A stretch of 64,000 nucleotides of DNA from contig UQIT01000005.1 of the NCBI GenBank assembly GCA_900541175.1, positions 34,944 through 98,943 of the forward strand, read 5' to 3'. Made by a program: the position numbers and the translations under genes. The notes beneath the pieces are model-generated. The model did no database searches. It saw only the letters and a list, made by a program, of their open reading frames with translations, and was not told the origin of the DNA. Each line of letters begins with the position of its first letter. Within the stretch, counting starts at the first letter, position 1. This document shows positions 37,220 to 46,127 of this stretch, in pieces. Origin of the DNA: an uncultured Collinsella sp. (GTDB taxonomy: Bacteria > Actinomycetota > Coriobacteriia > Coriobacteriales > Coriobacteriaceae).

Positions 37220-39093
37220 GCGCGATCACCCATCAATACATTCTTGGCGTGGAGCGTGGGGCAGATCCCGCAGCCGGTGCACGACGTGCGGGTGCAGTCG
37301 GGAGTCGTGACGCCCTCGAGCGAGCGACGGTACTCGCGCTCGAGAAAGCCGCGTGTGCAGCCGGGGCTCACGTGCTCCCACGGCAGGCGCCAGTCCAACT
37401 CGTAGGGCAGGTGCACGAGCTCATTGAGGTCGATGCCGTTTTTGGCAGCAGCCTCCTTCCAGTTATCGAGCGAGAAATGCTCTACCCAGGCGTCAAAGCG
37501 AGAGCCCGAGCGCCAAGCGTCGATGATGACGGGCGTCATGTCACGACCGGCGCGGGACAGTGCGGCCTCGATGAGCGAGGTCTCGGCATCGTGGTAATGC
37601 ACGCGGACGGCACGGTTGCGAACGCTCGTGATAAGCAACTTCTGGCGACGTTTGACGTCGTCGTAGTCGAGCTGCGGGCACCACTGGAACGGCGTGGCAG
37701 CCTTGGGGATAAAGACCGAAACCGAGATCGACACCGAGATCGAGCCGCGACGAGCCTTGGGCACCACGGAACGACCGAGCTCCAGCACGTGATCGGCCAG
37801 ATTGGCGATGGCCACGATGTCCTCGTCGCGCTCGCCGGGAAGGCCCATCATAAAGTAGAGCTTCATGCGGTTCCAGCCGGCCTCGAAGGCAGCCTTGGCC
37901 GCACGGTCCAGGTCCTCCTCGGTCACGTTCTTGTTAATGATGTCGCGCATGCGCTGGCTGCCGGCCTCGGGCGCGAACGTCAGGCCGCCCTTCTTTTCGC
38001 CGGCAACCGACTCGGCCATATCCACGCCAAACGAATCCAGGCGCTGCGACGGAATAGACACGCGAATACCCGTATCCTCCAGGCGACGGTTGAGCCTGCC
38101 GAGCACGTCGCGAATGCAGGAGTGGTCGGTCGTGGAGAGCGAGGTCAGCGACACCTCGTCATAGCCAGTCTTTTCCAGACCCTGAATCACCGACGAGACA
38201 ATCTGGTCGGCCGAGCGCTCGCGCACTGGGCGATACGTCATGCCGGCCTGACAAAAACGACAGCCGCGGGCGCAGCCGCGCAGGATCTCGATAGACAGGC
38301 GGTCGTGAACCAGCTGCGCATAGGGCACGCACGACTGCGACAGCGGATTCGTGGCGCCGAAATCCTCAACGACGCGCTTGTAGACCACGGTCGGCGCATC
38401 CTTGCCTTCACGCGGCACGGTGTAGCCATGCGGCGAGCAGGGCTCGTCGTGACGAACCTCATAGAGCGACGGCACGTAGTTGCCGGCAATGGATGCAAGC
38501 TGCTCGACAATCTGCGCGCGCGGGACTCCTTCATCACGCAGGCGGCGATGCAGCTGGCAGGTCTCGAGCAGCGATTCCTCGCCCTCACCGATGAGGATGG
38601 CATCGAAGAAGGCCGCGTACGGCTCGGGGTTGTACACCGAGGGGCCGCCGGCGATGATAATGGGGTCGTCCTCGGTGCGGTCAGCCGCTAACAGCGGAAT
38701 ACCAGCGAGGTCGAGTGCCTCGAGGAAGTTCGTCACCGCCATCTCGTGCGGCACATGCAGGCCGACGATATCAAACGAAGCGACCGGCGCTGCACCCTCG
38801 AGCGAGAGCAGCGGAATGCCTGCCTCGCGCATGGCGTCACCCATATCGGGCCACGGCACATAGCCGCGCTCGCAGGAGATGCCCTCGGCCTGGTTAAGGA
38901 TGTTGTAGAGGATGGCGATGCCCTGGTTGGGCAGACCGACCTCGTACACATCCGGGTAGATCAGGCAGCAACGGTAGTCGGCATCGGCCTTGGAAAGCGT
39001 GCCCCACTCGTGATCGATATAGCGGCTCGGTTTCTCGACCTTGGCGAGCAGCGGCTCAATTAAATGAAAACAGTCTTGGTATGCAACGCGCAA
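37216..39093 (-). CDS. TIGR03960-family B12-binding-like radical SAM protein
   Basis: In this 625-residue protein, the radical SAM cluster ligands are C274, C278 and C281 (GCARGCRFCQAG). The ~250 residues before them resemble the cobalamin-binding-type domain of this family, and a C-terminal part has an extra Cys set (CTRTSCTGCGICPTLHA). The substrate is unknown. It starts with TTG 39093, eight bases after AGGGG. It pairs with the DUF2344 gene and probably acts with it. Confidence 0.9.
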   Translation of the reverse strand: MRVAYQDCFHLIEPLLAKVEKPSRYIDHEWGTLSKADADYRCCLIYPDVYEVGLPNQGIAILYNILNQAEGISCERGYVPWPDMGDAMREAGIPLLSLEGAAPVASFDIVGLHVPHEMAVTNFLEALDLAGIPLLAADRTEDDPIIIAGGPSVYNPEPYAAFFDAILIGEGEESLLETCQLHRRLRDEGVPRAQIVEQLASIAGNYVPSLYEVRHDEPCSPHGYTVPREGKDAPTVVYKRVVEDFGATNPLSQSCVPYAQLVHDRLSIEILRGCARGCRFCQAGMTYRPVRERSADQIVSSVIQGLEKTGYDEVSLTSLSTTDHSCIRDVLGRLNRRLEDTGIRVSIPSQRLDSFGVDMAESVAGEKKGGLTFAPEAGSQRMRDIINKNVTEEDLDRAAKAAFEAGWNRMKLYFMMGLPGERDEDIVAIANLADHVLELGRSVVPKARRGSISVSISVSVFIPKAATPFQWCPQLDYDDVKRRQKLLITSVRNRAVRVHYHDAETSLIEAALSRAGRDMTPVIIDAWRSGSRFDAWVEHFSLDNWKEAAAKNGIDLNELVHLPYELDWRLPWEHVSPGCTRGFLEREYRRSLEGVTTPDCTRTSCTGCGICPTLHAKNVLMGDRA

Positions 39094-39103
39094 CGGAAAA
39101 CCC

Positions 39104-40033
39104 CTAAGCTGCGAGATCGGATGCGTCCTGGTAGGACGCCATAGGACGGGTAGCGCCCGCGACCGTGGTCACCAGATCGCGAACGCGGGAGAACGTGGCA
39201 GTGACCACCTCGTTGGCACGACTGTAGTCGACATCGCGCTCGTAGAGCGAAACGAGCGCACGGCCCATGCCATAGGTGCCCGCGGCAGCAGTGAGCGCCT
39301 TGACGGCAAACCCAATATGCGGCGTCTGTTTGACGAGCGCGCGGGTGACCGCGCGGATCACAAGACCGCCGGCAAGCACGCCCGCGACCTCGTAGCCGCG
39401 CTCAGGCTTAATGCCGCGTCCAAAGACGGCAGCGAGCTCAAAGAGCATGCCCACCTGCGCCAGCGCCATAACGGGATAATCGGCGCCAGGCAAAAACACC
39501 AGCGCACCGGTCGCCATATTGGTGAGCGCGCACGAGGTGATGATACGATTGGCCGCCGCGATGCGCATGAAGGCAAAGTTCGCCGCAAAAGCCGTTTCCT
39601 TGTCGGTGCGATCGAGAATCCAGCGGGCAAGCGTCTCGAGCAGATACGTCTTATCGGTTGCCGCTACCACGCCGAGCATGGGCGTGGACTCCTCGATAAA
39701 CGGCACCTCCACAGCAGACTCGGCAAGCACGCACACGGGCGCGCCGGCGATCACGAGCTCCTGCACGGCACTCTCCAAGCGGTCGGAACCACACGAGAGC
39801 ACGAGCACCACATCGGTATCGGTCTTTGGAGCAATTCGCTCCTCCCCCAGACGCTCGACGCGCACAATACCCGAGGTCGTCTGCGGCACAAAGGCGTCAC
39901 GCACCGTCTCGGCCAGAAAGCGCGAGGCGGACGAATCCAGATAGACCGAGACGCGCACCGGCGTATCGGAATCCTTCTTAACGGACGCGCCCATCTTAAA
40001 AGCGCGGGTCAGCTTATCTACGGGAATTTTCAT
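39104..40033 (-). CDS. DUF697-like membrane protein
   Basis: The 309-residue protein has an N-terminal half (about 1-140) with alternating strands and helices and no P-loop. A hydrophobic half follows, with FAFMRIAAANRIITSCALTNM and two or more membrane-like segments, resembling DUF697. DUF697 is usually attached to GTPases, but no GTPase motifs are visible here. It is 10 bases upstream of the radical SAM gene and 18 after rodA, so probably cotranscribed. Role unknown. Confidence 0.65.
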   Translation of the reverse strand: MKIPVDKLTRAFKMGASVKKDSDTPVRVSVYLDSSASRFLAETVRDAFVPQTTSGIVRVERLGEERIAPKTDTDVVLVLSCGSDRLESAVQELVIAGAPVCVLAESAVEVPFIEESTPMLGVVAATDKTYLLETLARWILDRTDKETAFAANFAFMRIAAANRIITSCALTNMATGALVFLPGADYPVMALAQVGMLFELAAVFGRGIKPERGYEVAGVLAGGLVIRAVTRALVKQTPHIGFAVKALTAAAGTYGMGRALVSLYERDVDYSRANEVVTATFSRVRDLVTTVAGATRPMASYQDASDLAA

Positions 40034-40051
40034 AGCAAACCCCTCCAGCGG

Positions 40052-41278
40052 TTACGCGGCGCCCGAACGATGCCGCCATATGGATTGTACGATACCCACC
40101 GTCAGCAGCTGAATCATCATCGAAGACGAACCGAAGCTAATAAACGGTAGCGGAATACCGGTAATCGGCATCATGCCGATGCACATGCCGATGTTTTCGA
40201 AGGTCTGGAACGCCCACATGCCGACGATACCTACGCATGATAAGCGTAGGAACAGAGACTCGCACTTAAAGGCAACGCGGATCGTCGAGAAGATGAGCAG
40301 TACGTACAAGCACAGCAGCAAAAAGGAGCCGCAGAAGCCAAAGGTCTCGGACAGGAAGGCGAAGACGAAGTCGGTGTGGAACTCAGGCAGAAAGCCGCCG
40401 GCCGACTGCGTCGCATGCCCCAGGCCCTTACCAAAGAAACCGCCCGAGCCGACCGCGATCAACGACTGCTGCAGGTTGTAGGCATCGTCCGAATCGGCAT
40501 TATCGGGGTCGATAAAGACCGTCAGACGGTTCATCTGATACTGCTTGATGAGCACATCGTGGCCGAGCAACGAATCAAAGACCGAATCGAGCGCCAGGAC
40601 GAGGGCCACCAGGCCCACAAGCAGGGCCAGTGTCGACAGCACCCATTCGCGACGTGCACCGCTCATACAAATGACGATAGCGCCAGAAACCAGCACGACC
40701 AGGCCCGATCCCAGGTCGCCCATGGCAACGACGGCCAAAAACGGAATGGACAGCATGCCGCAGAGCTTGACGTAGTCGCGAACGGTATCGATGCGACCGT
40801 TATACTGCGAGCCAAGCGTAGCAATAAAGAAGATGGTGATGAGCTTGGCAAGCTCAACCGGCTGGAATGTCAAGCCAATACCGGGAATCTTGATCCAGCC
40901 CGTCATGCCCAGACCGCCCGTATAGGACAGACCCGGAATCTTGGGCGAGAGGATCACGATCAGGTCGATGACGAGCAACGCCGTCGAGAAATTGGAAATA
41001 CCGCGCAGGTCGGAGCGCCAGACCAGCACCGCCAGCACCGTGCCGATGCCAATTCCCAGCAGATGGCGTGAGAACGAAGCATCGGCCTTAAACTGCGAAG
41101 CCGACCAGATAATGATGGCACCGTAGGCGACGAGCGCCACGGTAGCCACGAGCACACCGACATGGACCTTTTGGCGAAACGTGCCGCGCGAGGCCGAAAG
41201 TTGCTTGTTGACGCGGTCCAGGCTGCTGCGAGAGCCGGTCTTGGTTGAACGGAACAGATCCGCCGGAGAAAAATCCAT
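40052..41278 (-). CDS. rodA: RodA-type SEDS peptidoglycan glycosyltransferase
   Basis: RodA polymerises lipid II for side-wall growth together with PBP2. The 408-residue protein shows about ten membrane helices. The family segments QPVELAK, LQQSLIAVGSGGFFGKG and FLPEFHTDFVFA (with the catalytic-loop Asp) are present. About 35 polar residues precede the first helix. It lies directly downstream of mrdA, its expected partner, and the SD AGGAGG is strong. Confidence 0.94.
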   Translation of the reverse strand: MDFSPADLFRSTKTGSRSSLDRVNKQLSASRGTFRQKVHVGVLVATVALVAYGAIIIWSASQFKADASFSRHLLGIGIGTVLAVLVWRSDLRGISNFSTALLVIDLIVILSPKIPGLSYTGGLGMTGWIKIPGIGLTFQPVELAKLITIFFIATLGSQYNGRIDTVRDYVKLCGMLSIPFLAVVAMGDLGSGLVVLVSGAIVICMSGARREWVLSTLALLVGLVALVLALDSVFDSLLGHDVLIKQYQMNRLTVFIDPDNADSDDAYNLQQSLIAVGSGGFFGKGLGHATQSAGGFLPEFHTDFVFAFLSETFGFCGSFLLLCLYVLLIFSTIRVAFKCESLFLRLSCVGIVGMWAFQTFENIGMCIGMMPITGIPLPFISFGSSSMMIQLLTVGIVQSIWRHRSGAA

Positions 41279-41287
41279 CGCAACCTC

Positions 41288-43357
41288 CTATCGAACCGAA
41301 GAATCGCCCGAGGCCGAAGAGGTATCGGGCTCGTCATAAATCACACCGAGCACGTCGCGCACGACATGCATCGCGGTATCTGAGCCGCCGCCGCCCTGCT
41401 CCAGGACAGTAGCGATGACATACTTGGGATCATCGGCCGGTGCATAGGCGCAGAACCACGCGTATTCATCCTCGCCACTTTTCTCGCCCGTGCCCGACTT
41501 GCCGTATACCTGCGGCGTCAGGGTGCCAAAGTGAGCCGCCAGGGACGTCGATGCCGTGTAAATCACGTCGTGCATGCCGTTGCGAACAAGAGCCAAATCC
41601 GAATCGCTGTTGATCTTGGCCTCCAGGCGCTTCTTCTTGCCCTTGCCGTTGTACTTATAGGCATCGCCGTCGCCATCGCGCGACACGGCAGACAAAAACA
41701 CGTGAGGCACGTACTGTTTGCCGCCGTTGGCAAGACCCATATAGGCGCACGCCATCTGCAGGGGCGTCACCAGGATGTCGCCCTGGCCGATAGCAATGTT
41801 AGTCATATCGCCGGCATTCCACTTGCGGTCCTCGGCAGATGCGTCGGTGAAGTATGACTCTTTCCACTCGGCATCGGGAATACGGCCCGCGCCCTCACTC
41901 GGCAGATCGATACCGCAGGTCTTGCCTAGGCCCCAGCGACGAAAGACCTCCTGCAGGCCCTCGGAATGTTGCTCGTCATAAAAGAACGCCTTGCCCATGT
42001 CATAGAAGACGGGGTCGCACGAGTTGGCGATACCCGACTGCAGCGTCATGGTGCCGTGGCCAGACGTCAGCCAGCAGCGCTTGCCCCAAGCCTTGCCCAG
42101 GCCCGTCCAATAGCCCGTGCAGTTGGTTGTCTGCGTTGAAGTGTAGGTTCCAAACTCAAGACCGGCCAGTGCCGAGAGCGGCTTGATGGTCGAGGCCGAC
42201 ATGTACTGTCCGCTAATGGCGCGGTTGAGCAGCGGGTGCGAACCCTTGTCATCATTGAGCTCGGTCCACACGTCATTTGAGACACCACCGATAAAGACAG
42301 ACGGATCGAACTTGGGCTGGCTCGCCATGCCCAGGATCTCGCCATTGTTGGGATCGAGACACACCACAGCGCCGTTGCCGGCATTACTGTAACCAGTGGT
42401 CTTGGCAAGCTCGATAGCGCTCGCCAGCGCCGTCTCACAGGCCTGTTGGATCTTAAGGTCGAGCGTGAGCTTAATGTCGGAGCCGGCCTTCGCGGGCACG
42501 GCACCGGCCTGACCGGTCACATTGCCCGAGGCATCGACCTTGACGGTCTGCTCGCCACGAATACCCTGCAGCAGGTTTTCGTAGTAGCTCTCAACGCCCG
42601 CCTGGCCCACGATATCACCCGACTGGTACGTAATCTTGCCAGCAGAAGCATCATCATCGCCAGAGGTTTTCTTATTCTGAGCCTCGAGCTGCTCGGAGGT
42701 AATGGTGCCGGTATAGCCCAAGATATGGCATGCCGTCTCGCCATACGGATACTGGCGCTCGGTACGCTCGGCAATCTTGACGCCCGGGAACTCGCCGGCG
42801 TGCTCCTGAATATAGGCAACCGTGGAGCGGCGGACGTCCGTCGCAATGGTATGCAGGCTCTGGGCGCCCTCTGTATTGTCCTGGATATTGCGCAGAACCG
42901 CCACGTAGGGCATACCGAGCACGTTGGCAAGATGGCGAACTAAAACCTCATCCTCGGCAAGGTCGCGGTAGGCCACGACAGCAAGTGAGGGACGATTCTG
43001 GACAAGCGCCACGCCATTGCGGTCGAGGATGCGGCCGCGCACAGCGGGTGTGGTAACGGTACGAGTCTGATTACTATTGGCCTGCTTCTCGTAATAGTCC
43101 GACGAGACCATCTGCATGCCCCACAGCTTGATGGCAAGCGCCGCAAACATCGCGCCTACGCCCGTGGTGAGGATGGAAAAGCGGCCCTTAAAGGCGGTCG
43201 CCGCGGTATTGCCCTCGCCCTCGGTGGCGCGCGGGGCCGTTCCATGCTGCGTATCGTAGGTAAAACGGGAATCGCCACGACGCATGATGACCAGCGCGAC
43301 CACGATGGCCACAACCAGCACGATACCGGCGATAATAACCGTCAACTGGGAAGACAT
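41288..43357 (-). CDS. mrdA: penicillin-binding protein 2 (MrdA) transpeptidase
   Basis: This class B PBP crosslinks side-wall peptidoglycan with RodA. In the 689-residue protein the active-site motifs are STIK (S389, K392), SCD (446-448) and KSG (620-622). A dimerisation domain (about 100-300) precedes them. Two hydrophobic segments occur at the N-terminus (about 4-24 and 60-80) instead of the usual single anchor. It is second-last in mreB-mreC-mreD-mrdA-rodA. Confidence 0.94.
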   Translation of the reverse strand: MSSQLTVIIAGIVLVVAIVVALVIMRRGDSRFTYDTQHGTAPRATEGEGNTAATAFKGRFSILTTGVGAMFAALAIKLWGMQMVSSDYYEKQANSNQTRTVTTPAVRGRILDRNGVALVQNRPSLAVVAYRDLAEDEVLVRHLANVLGMPYVAVLRNIQDNTEGAQSLHTIATDVRRSTVAYIQEHAGEFPGVKIAERTERQYPYGETACHILGYTGTITSEQLEAQNKKTSGDDDASAGKITYQSGDIVGQAGVESYYENLLQGIRGEQTVKVDASGNVTGQAGAVPAKAGSDIKLTLDLKIQQACETALASAIELAKTTGYSNAGNGAVVCLDPNNGEILGMASQPKFDPSVFIGGVSNDVWTELNDDKGSHPLLNRAISGQYMSASTIKPLSALAGLEFGTYTSTQTTNCTGYWTGLGKAWGKRCWLTSGHGTMTLQSGIANSCDPVFYDMGKAFFYDEQHSEGLQEVFRRWGLGKTCGIDLPSEGAGRIPDAEWKESYFTDASAEDRKWNAGDMTNIAIGQGDILVTPLQMACAYMGLANGGKQYVPHVFLSAVSRDGDGDAYKYNGKGKKKRLEAKINSDSDLALVRNGMHDVIYTASTSLAAHFGTLTPQVYGKSGTGEKSGEDEYAWFCAYAPADDPKYVIATVLEQGGGGSDTAMHVVRDVLGVIYDEPDTSSASGDSSVR

Positions 43358-43370
43358 CTACGGGCCTCCC

Positions 43371-43943
43371 CTATTTGAGCTTGCGGGTCTTGGGCTTAAA
43401 GCGCATACCCGTCTGGCGTCCGCCACGTGCGGAGAATCCATAGCCGGACTGCGGCACGACACCGGACATCAAAAACGGAATGGCAACCAGACCCGTCAGG
43501 ATCGAGGACGGCAGCGCATGGCCGAAGATCGCCACAACAAAGCTCGTCTCCAAACCCATAAACAGCAAGATGATGCTGTAGATCACATTAATGACGAGCG
43601 CGAAGGCTCCCACAGTGACGCCGCGCGCACTCGGGGTACCGCCCGTCTGACCGACGGCGCTGTGCACCAGGGCAAAAGAACCCACGGTCAGCAGGAGCGA
43701 CATAACGCCCACCGGCACGGCAGCGGACAGGTCATAAAACAAGCCGCTGCAAAAACCGCACACGACGGCACGGGTCGGGTCGCCAGAGAACACGCTTAGG
43801 CACACCAAGATAATCATGAAGTTGACGCGACCGCCCGCAATGGAGATCTGCGGTGCCAGGCCTGCCTGCAGCAGCACGCACACGATGGCGGCGATTACAA
43901 ACGTGCGGGAGCTCATCCCCTGCTCGTGTAGATCCATGGACAT
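43371..43943 (-). CDS. mreD: rod shape-determining protein MreD
   Basis: MreD is a small polytopic membrane protein of the elongasome. The 190-residue protein has five to six hydrophobic helices and ends with a basic tail. The sequence is poorly conserved in the family; the call rests mainly on topology and on its place between mreC and mrdA. Confidence 0.9.
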   Translation of the reverse strand: MSMDLHEQGMSSRTFVIAAIVCVLLQAGLAPQISIAGGRVNFMIILVCLSVFSGDPTRAVVCGFCSGLFYDLSAAVPVGVMSLLLTVGSFALVHSAVGQTGGTPSARGVTVGAFALVINVIYSIILLFMGLETSFVVAIFGHALPSSILTGLVAIPFLMSGVVPQSGYGFSARGGRQTGMRFKPKTRKLK

Positions 43944-43948
43944 GCCCC

Positions 43949-44947
43949 CTATTCGCTCGAGCCGGAATCGGTCGTCTCGGACGCGTCGGAACTGTCATCC
44001 GAGCTCTCGTCCTTCGTCTTGGTTGCAGCATCGCGCGACGTTCCCTGCGGCGTGCTGTTGGCCGTGCTCACGTCCTCATCCGAGGCCGACTGTTCATCGG
44101 TCAGCGAGGTAATGACCAGCACTTCCTCGTTGTTCTCGGCCGTTGTCTGAGCGCGCACCACAATGGTGTAGTACACGTCGTTTGCCGATTTCTCAACCGA
44201 CGAGACGGTGCCAAGCGGAAGGCCCTTGGGGAACACACCACCGATGCCCGAGGTCACGATGATGTCGCCGACTTTAACGTCGGAGTCGACGCTCACGTAC
44301 TCAAGACGCAGCGTGCCGTCAGCCTGACCCTGCAGCATGCCCTGAGCGCGCGTGTCCTGCACCATAGCGGACACGCCCGAGTTCTCGTCGCCAATCAGGC
44401 GCACGGTCGACGTTTTGGCCGATACCTCGATAATCTGGCCGATAACACCGGCAGAACTCGTCACGGGCATGTTGATGGTAAGGCCGTCGGCAGAGCCCTT
44501 GTCGATGGTAACGGTCGAGGTCCAGGCATCGCCGGAGGCACCGACAATACGAGCTGCGGTCGATTTAAGGTTGTAGGTCGACTGCAGGCCGACCAGCCCC
44601 TCCAGACGCTCAGCGGTCTTTTGAGCCTCGGAGAGCTCAGCAACCTTAGAGGTCAGTTCCTCGTTTTGCTTCTTGAGTTTGTCGAGCGTGTCCTGCGACG
44701 CCGTAAGGTTAGAGAACACGTTGCCGATGGCATTGAAAGGAGCCGCCACAGCCGAGCCCACAAAACGCACCGGCGAGGTAATCGTCGTTACGCCCGAACG
44801 CACGGCATGAATCGGCCCTGCCTCGCCCTCGCGGATGTAAAACGTGAGCAGCAACACCGAAATCAGGCTGAAAACAATCAACGGGCGCATACCCGTTGAT
44901 TGTCGCTTGGTATTCAGATTTGTGGAGAAACCCGAAGATCGTGCCAA
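43949..44947 (-). CDS. mreC: rod shape-determining protein MreC
   Basis: MreC links MreB filaments to PBP2/RodA outside the membrane. In the 332-residue protein there is a membrane helix at 22-38, a coiled coil at about 84-118, and beta-rich domains to about 285. An acidic Ser/Thr/Asp tail of about 45 residues follows. It starts with TTG 44947 after AAGGTGG. Confidence 0.93.
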   Translation of the reverse strand: MARSSGFSTNLNTKRQSTGMRPLIVFSLISVLLLTFYIREGEAGPIHAVRSGVTTITSPVRFVGSAVAAPFNAIGNVFSNLTASQDTLDKLKKQNEELTSKVAELSEAQKTAERLEGLVGLQSTYNLKSTAARIVGASGDAWTSTVTIDKGSADGLTINMPVTSSAGVIGQIIEVSAKTSTVRLIGDENSGVSAMVQDTRAQGMLQGQADGTLRLEYVSVDSDVKVGDIIVTSGIGGVFPKGLPLGTVSSVEKSANDVYYTIVVRAQTTAENNEEVLVITSLTDEQSASDEDVSTANSTPQGTSRDAATKTKDESSDDSSDASETTDSGSSE

Positions 44948-44968
44948 ATGGAATCCACCTTTTGGAAA

Positions 44969-46012
44969 TTAAGCATTGGTCTGGACGAAGCCGCCATCAA
45001 ACGCATTGGCCTCGAGCACGCGGGCACAGCCGTTAACGACGTTATCGAGCGCCGTGGGGCTGACGTTGACCGAAACGCCGGTCTCATCGCGCAGACGCAC
45101 GTCGAGTCCGCGTAGCAAAGCGCCACCACCGGTCAGCAAAATGCCGTAGTACATAAGGTCAGAGGCAAGATCGGGCGGCGTGGCATCGAGGGCGTCCTTG
45201 ACGGCCTTGGCCATCTCGTCGAGCGGCTTGTTGAGCGCGCGACGAATCTCCTCGCTCTCGATGCGCACGGTCTTGGGCAGACCGGTGATCACGTCGCGAC
45301 CGTTGACCTCGACGTCGAGCTCGTCCTTGAGCGGCACAGCGGAGCCGACCTTGATCTTGATGTCCTCTGCCGTACGCTCGCCGATGGCAAGGTTGTAGGC
45401 ATCACGAACGTGCGTGAGGATGGCCTGATCGAACTCGTCGCCTGCAATACGGATGGACTGCGAGACGACGATGCCGCCCATGGCGATAACAGCGACCTCG
45501 GTGGTACCGCCACCGATGTCGATGACCATGGAGCCGGTGGGTTCCTCGACGGGCAGGTCGGCGCCGATAGCGGCGGCCATAGGCTCTTCGATCAGATAGG
45601 CCTGGCGGGCACCGGCCTGGATCGTGGCCTCAAAGACAGCTCGCTTCTCGACCGACGTGACGCCGGAAGGAACGCAGACGACAACGCGCGGACGCGGGGT
45701 CCACGGATAGCGCTTCTCGGACGCCTTGTCGATAAAGTAGCGAAGCATGGCCTCGGTAACATCGAAGTCGGCGATGACGCCGTCCTTCAGGGGACGAACG
45801 GCCACGATGTTGCCGGGCGTACGGCCGAGCATGCGCTTTGCCTCGATACCGACCGCCAGGATGCGCTCGTCGTTCTTGTCGATGGCGACAACAGAGGGCT
45901 CGCGAATGACGATGCCCTTGCCGCGCACGGAGACAAGCGTATTTGCGGTGCCGAGGTCGATGGCAAGATCGCCCGCATAGCTACCGAAGAACATATCCAT
46001 CAAAGAAAACAA
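44969..46012 (-). CDS. mreB: actin-like cell-shape protein MreB
   Basis: MreB filaments guide side-wall synthesis. The 347-residue protein has the actin-fold motifs AIDLGTANTLV near the N-terminus and MVIDIGGGTTEVAVI. TTG 46012 lies five bases after GGAG and is preferred; an ATG four codons later is possible but 17 bases from the SD. It is first in the mre-mrd-rodA operon, which implies rod-like growth. Confidence 0.95.
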   Translation of the reverse strand: MFSLMDMFFGSYAGDLAIDLGTANTLVSVRGKGIVIREPSVVAIDKNDERILAVGIEAKRMLGRTPGNIVAVRPLKDGVIADFDVTEAMLRYFIDKASEKRYPWTPRPRVVVCVPSGVTSVEKRAVFEATIQAGARQAYLIEEPMAAAIGADLPVEEPTGSMVIDIGGGTTEVAVIAMGGIVVSQSIRIAGDEFDQAILTHVRDAYNLAIGERTAEDIKIKVGSAVPLKDELDVEVNGRDVITGLPKTVRIESEEIRRALNKPLDEMAKAVKDALDATPPDLASDLMYYGILLTGGGALLRGLDVRLRDETGVSVNVSPTALDNVVNGCARVLEANAFDGGFVQTNA

Positions 46013-46072
46013 CGCAACTCCTGATGTGTTGGATGATTGCTGGAAAACTACTAGCTCATCATACTAGCGCAA

Positions 46073-46105
46073 GCCCGGCACCTCACTTGCGGTGAAGCGC
46101 CGGGC
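46073..46105 (-). terminator. hairpin between the TPR gene and mreB
   Basis: A 7-bp GC stem (46073-46079 with 46099-46105) with inner pairing, read on the minus strand. It stands after the TPR-gene stop but has only a short T run, so it is a weak terminator. A TATGAT (-10-like) follows it upstream of mreB. Confidence 0.45.
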
Positions 46106-46127
46106 AAAGCTAAATCCCATAAGGTCA

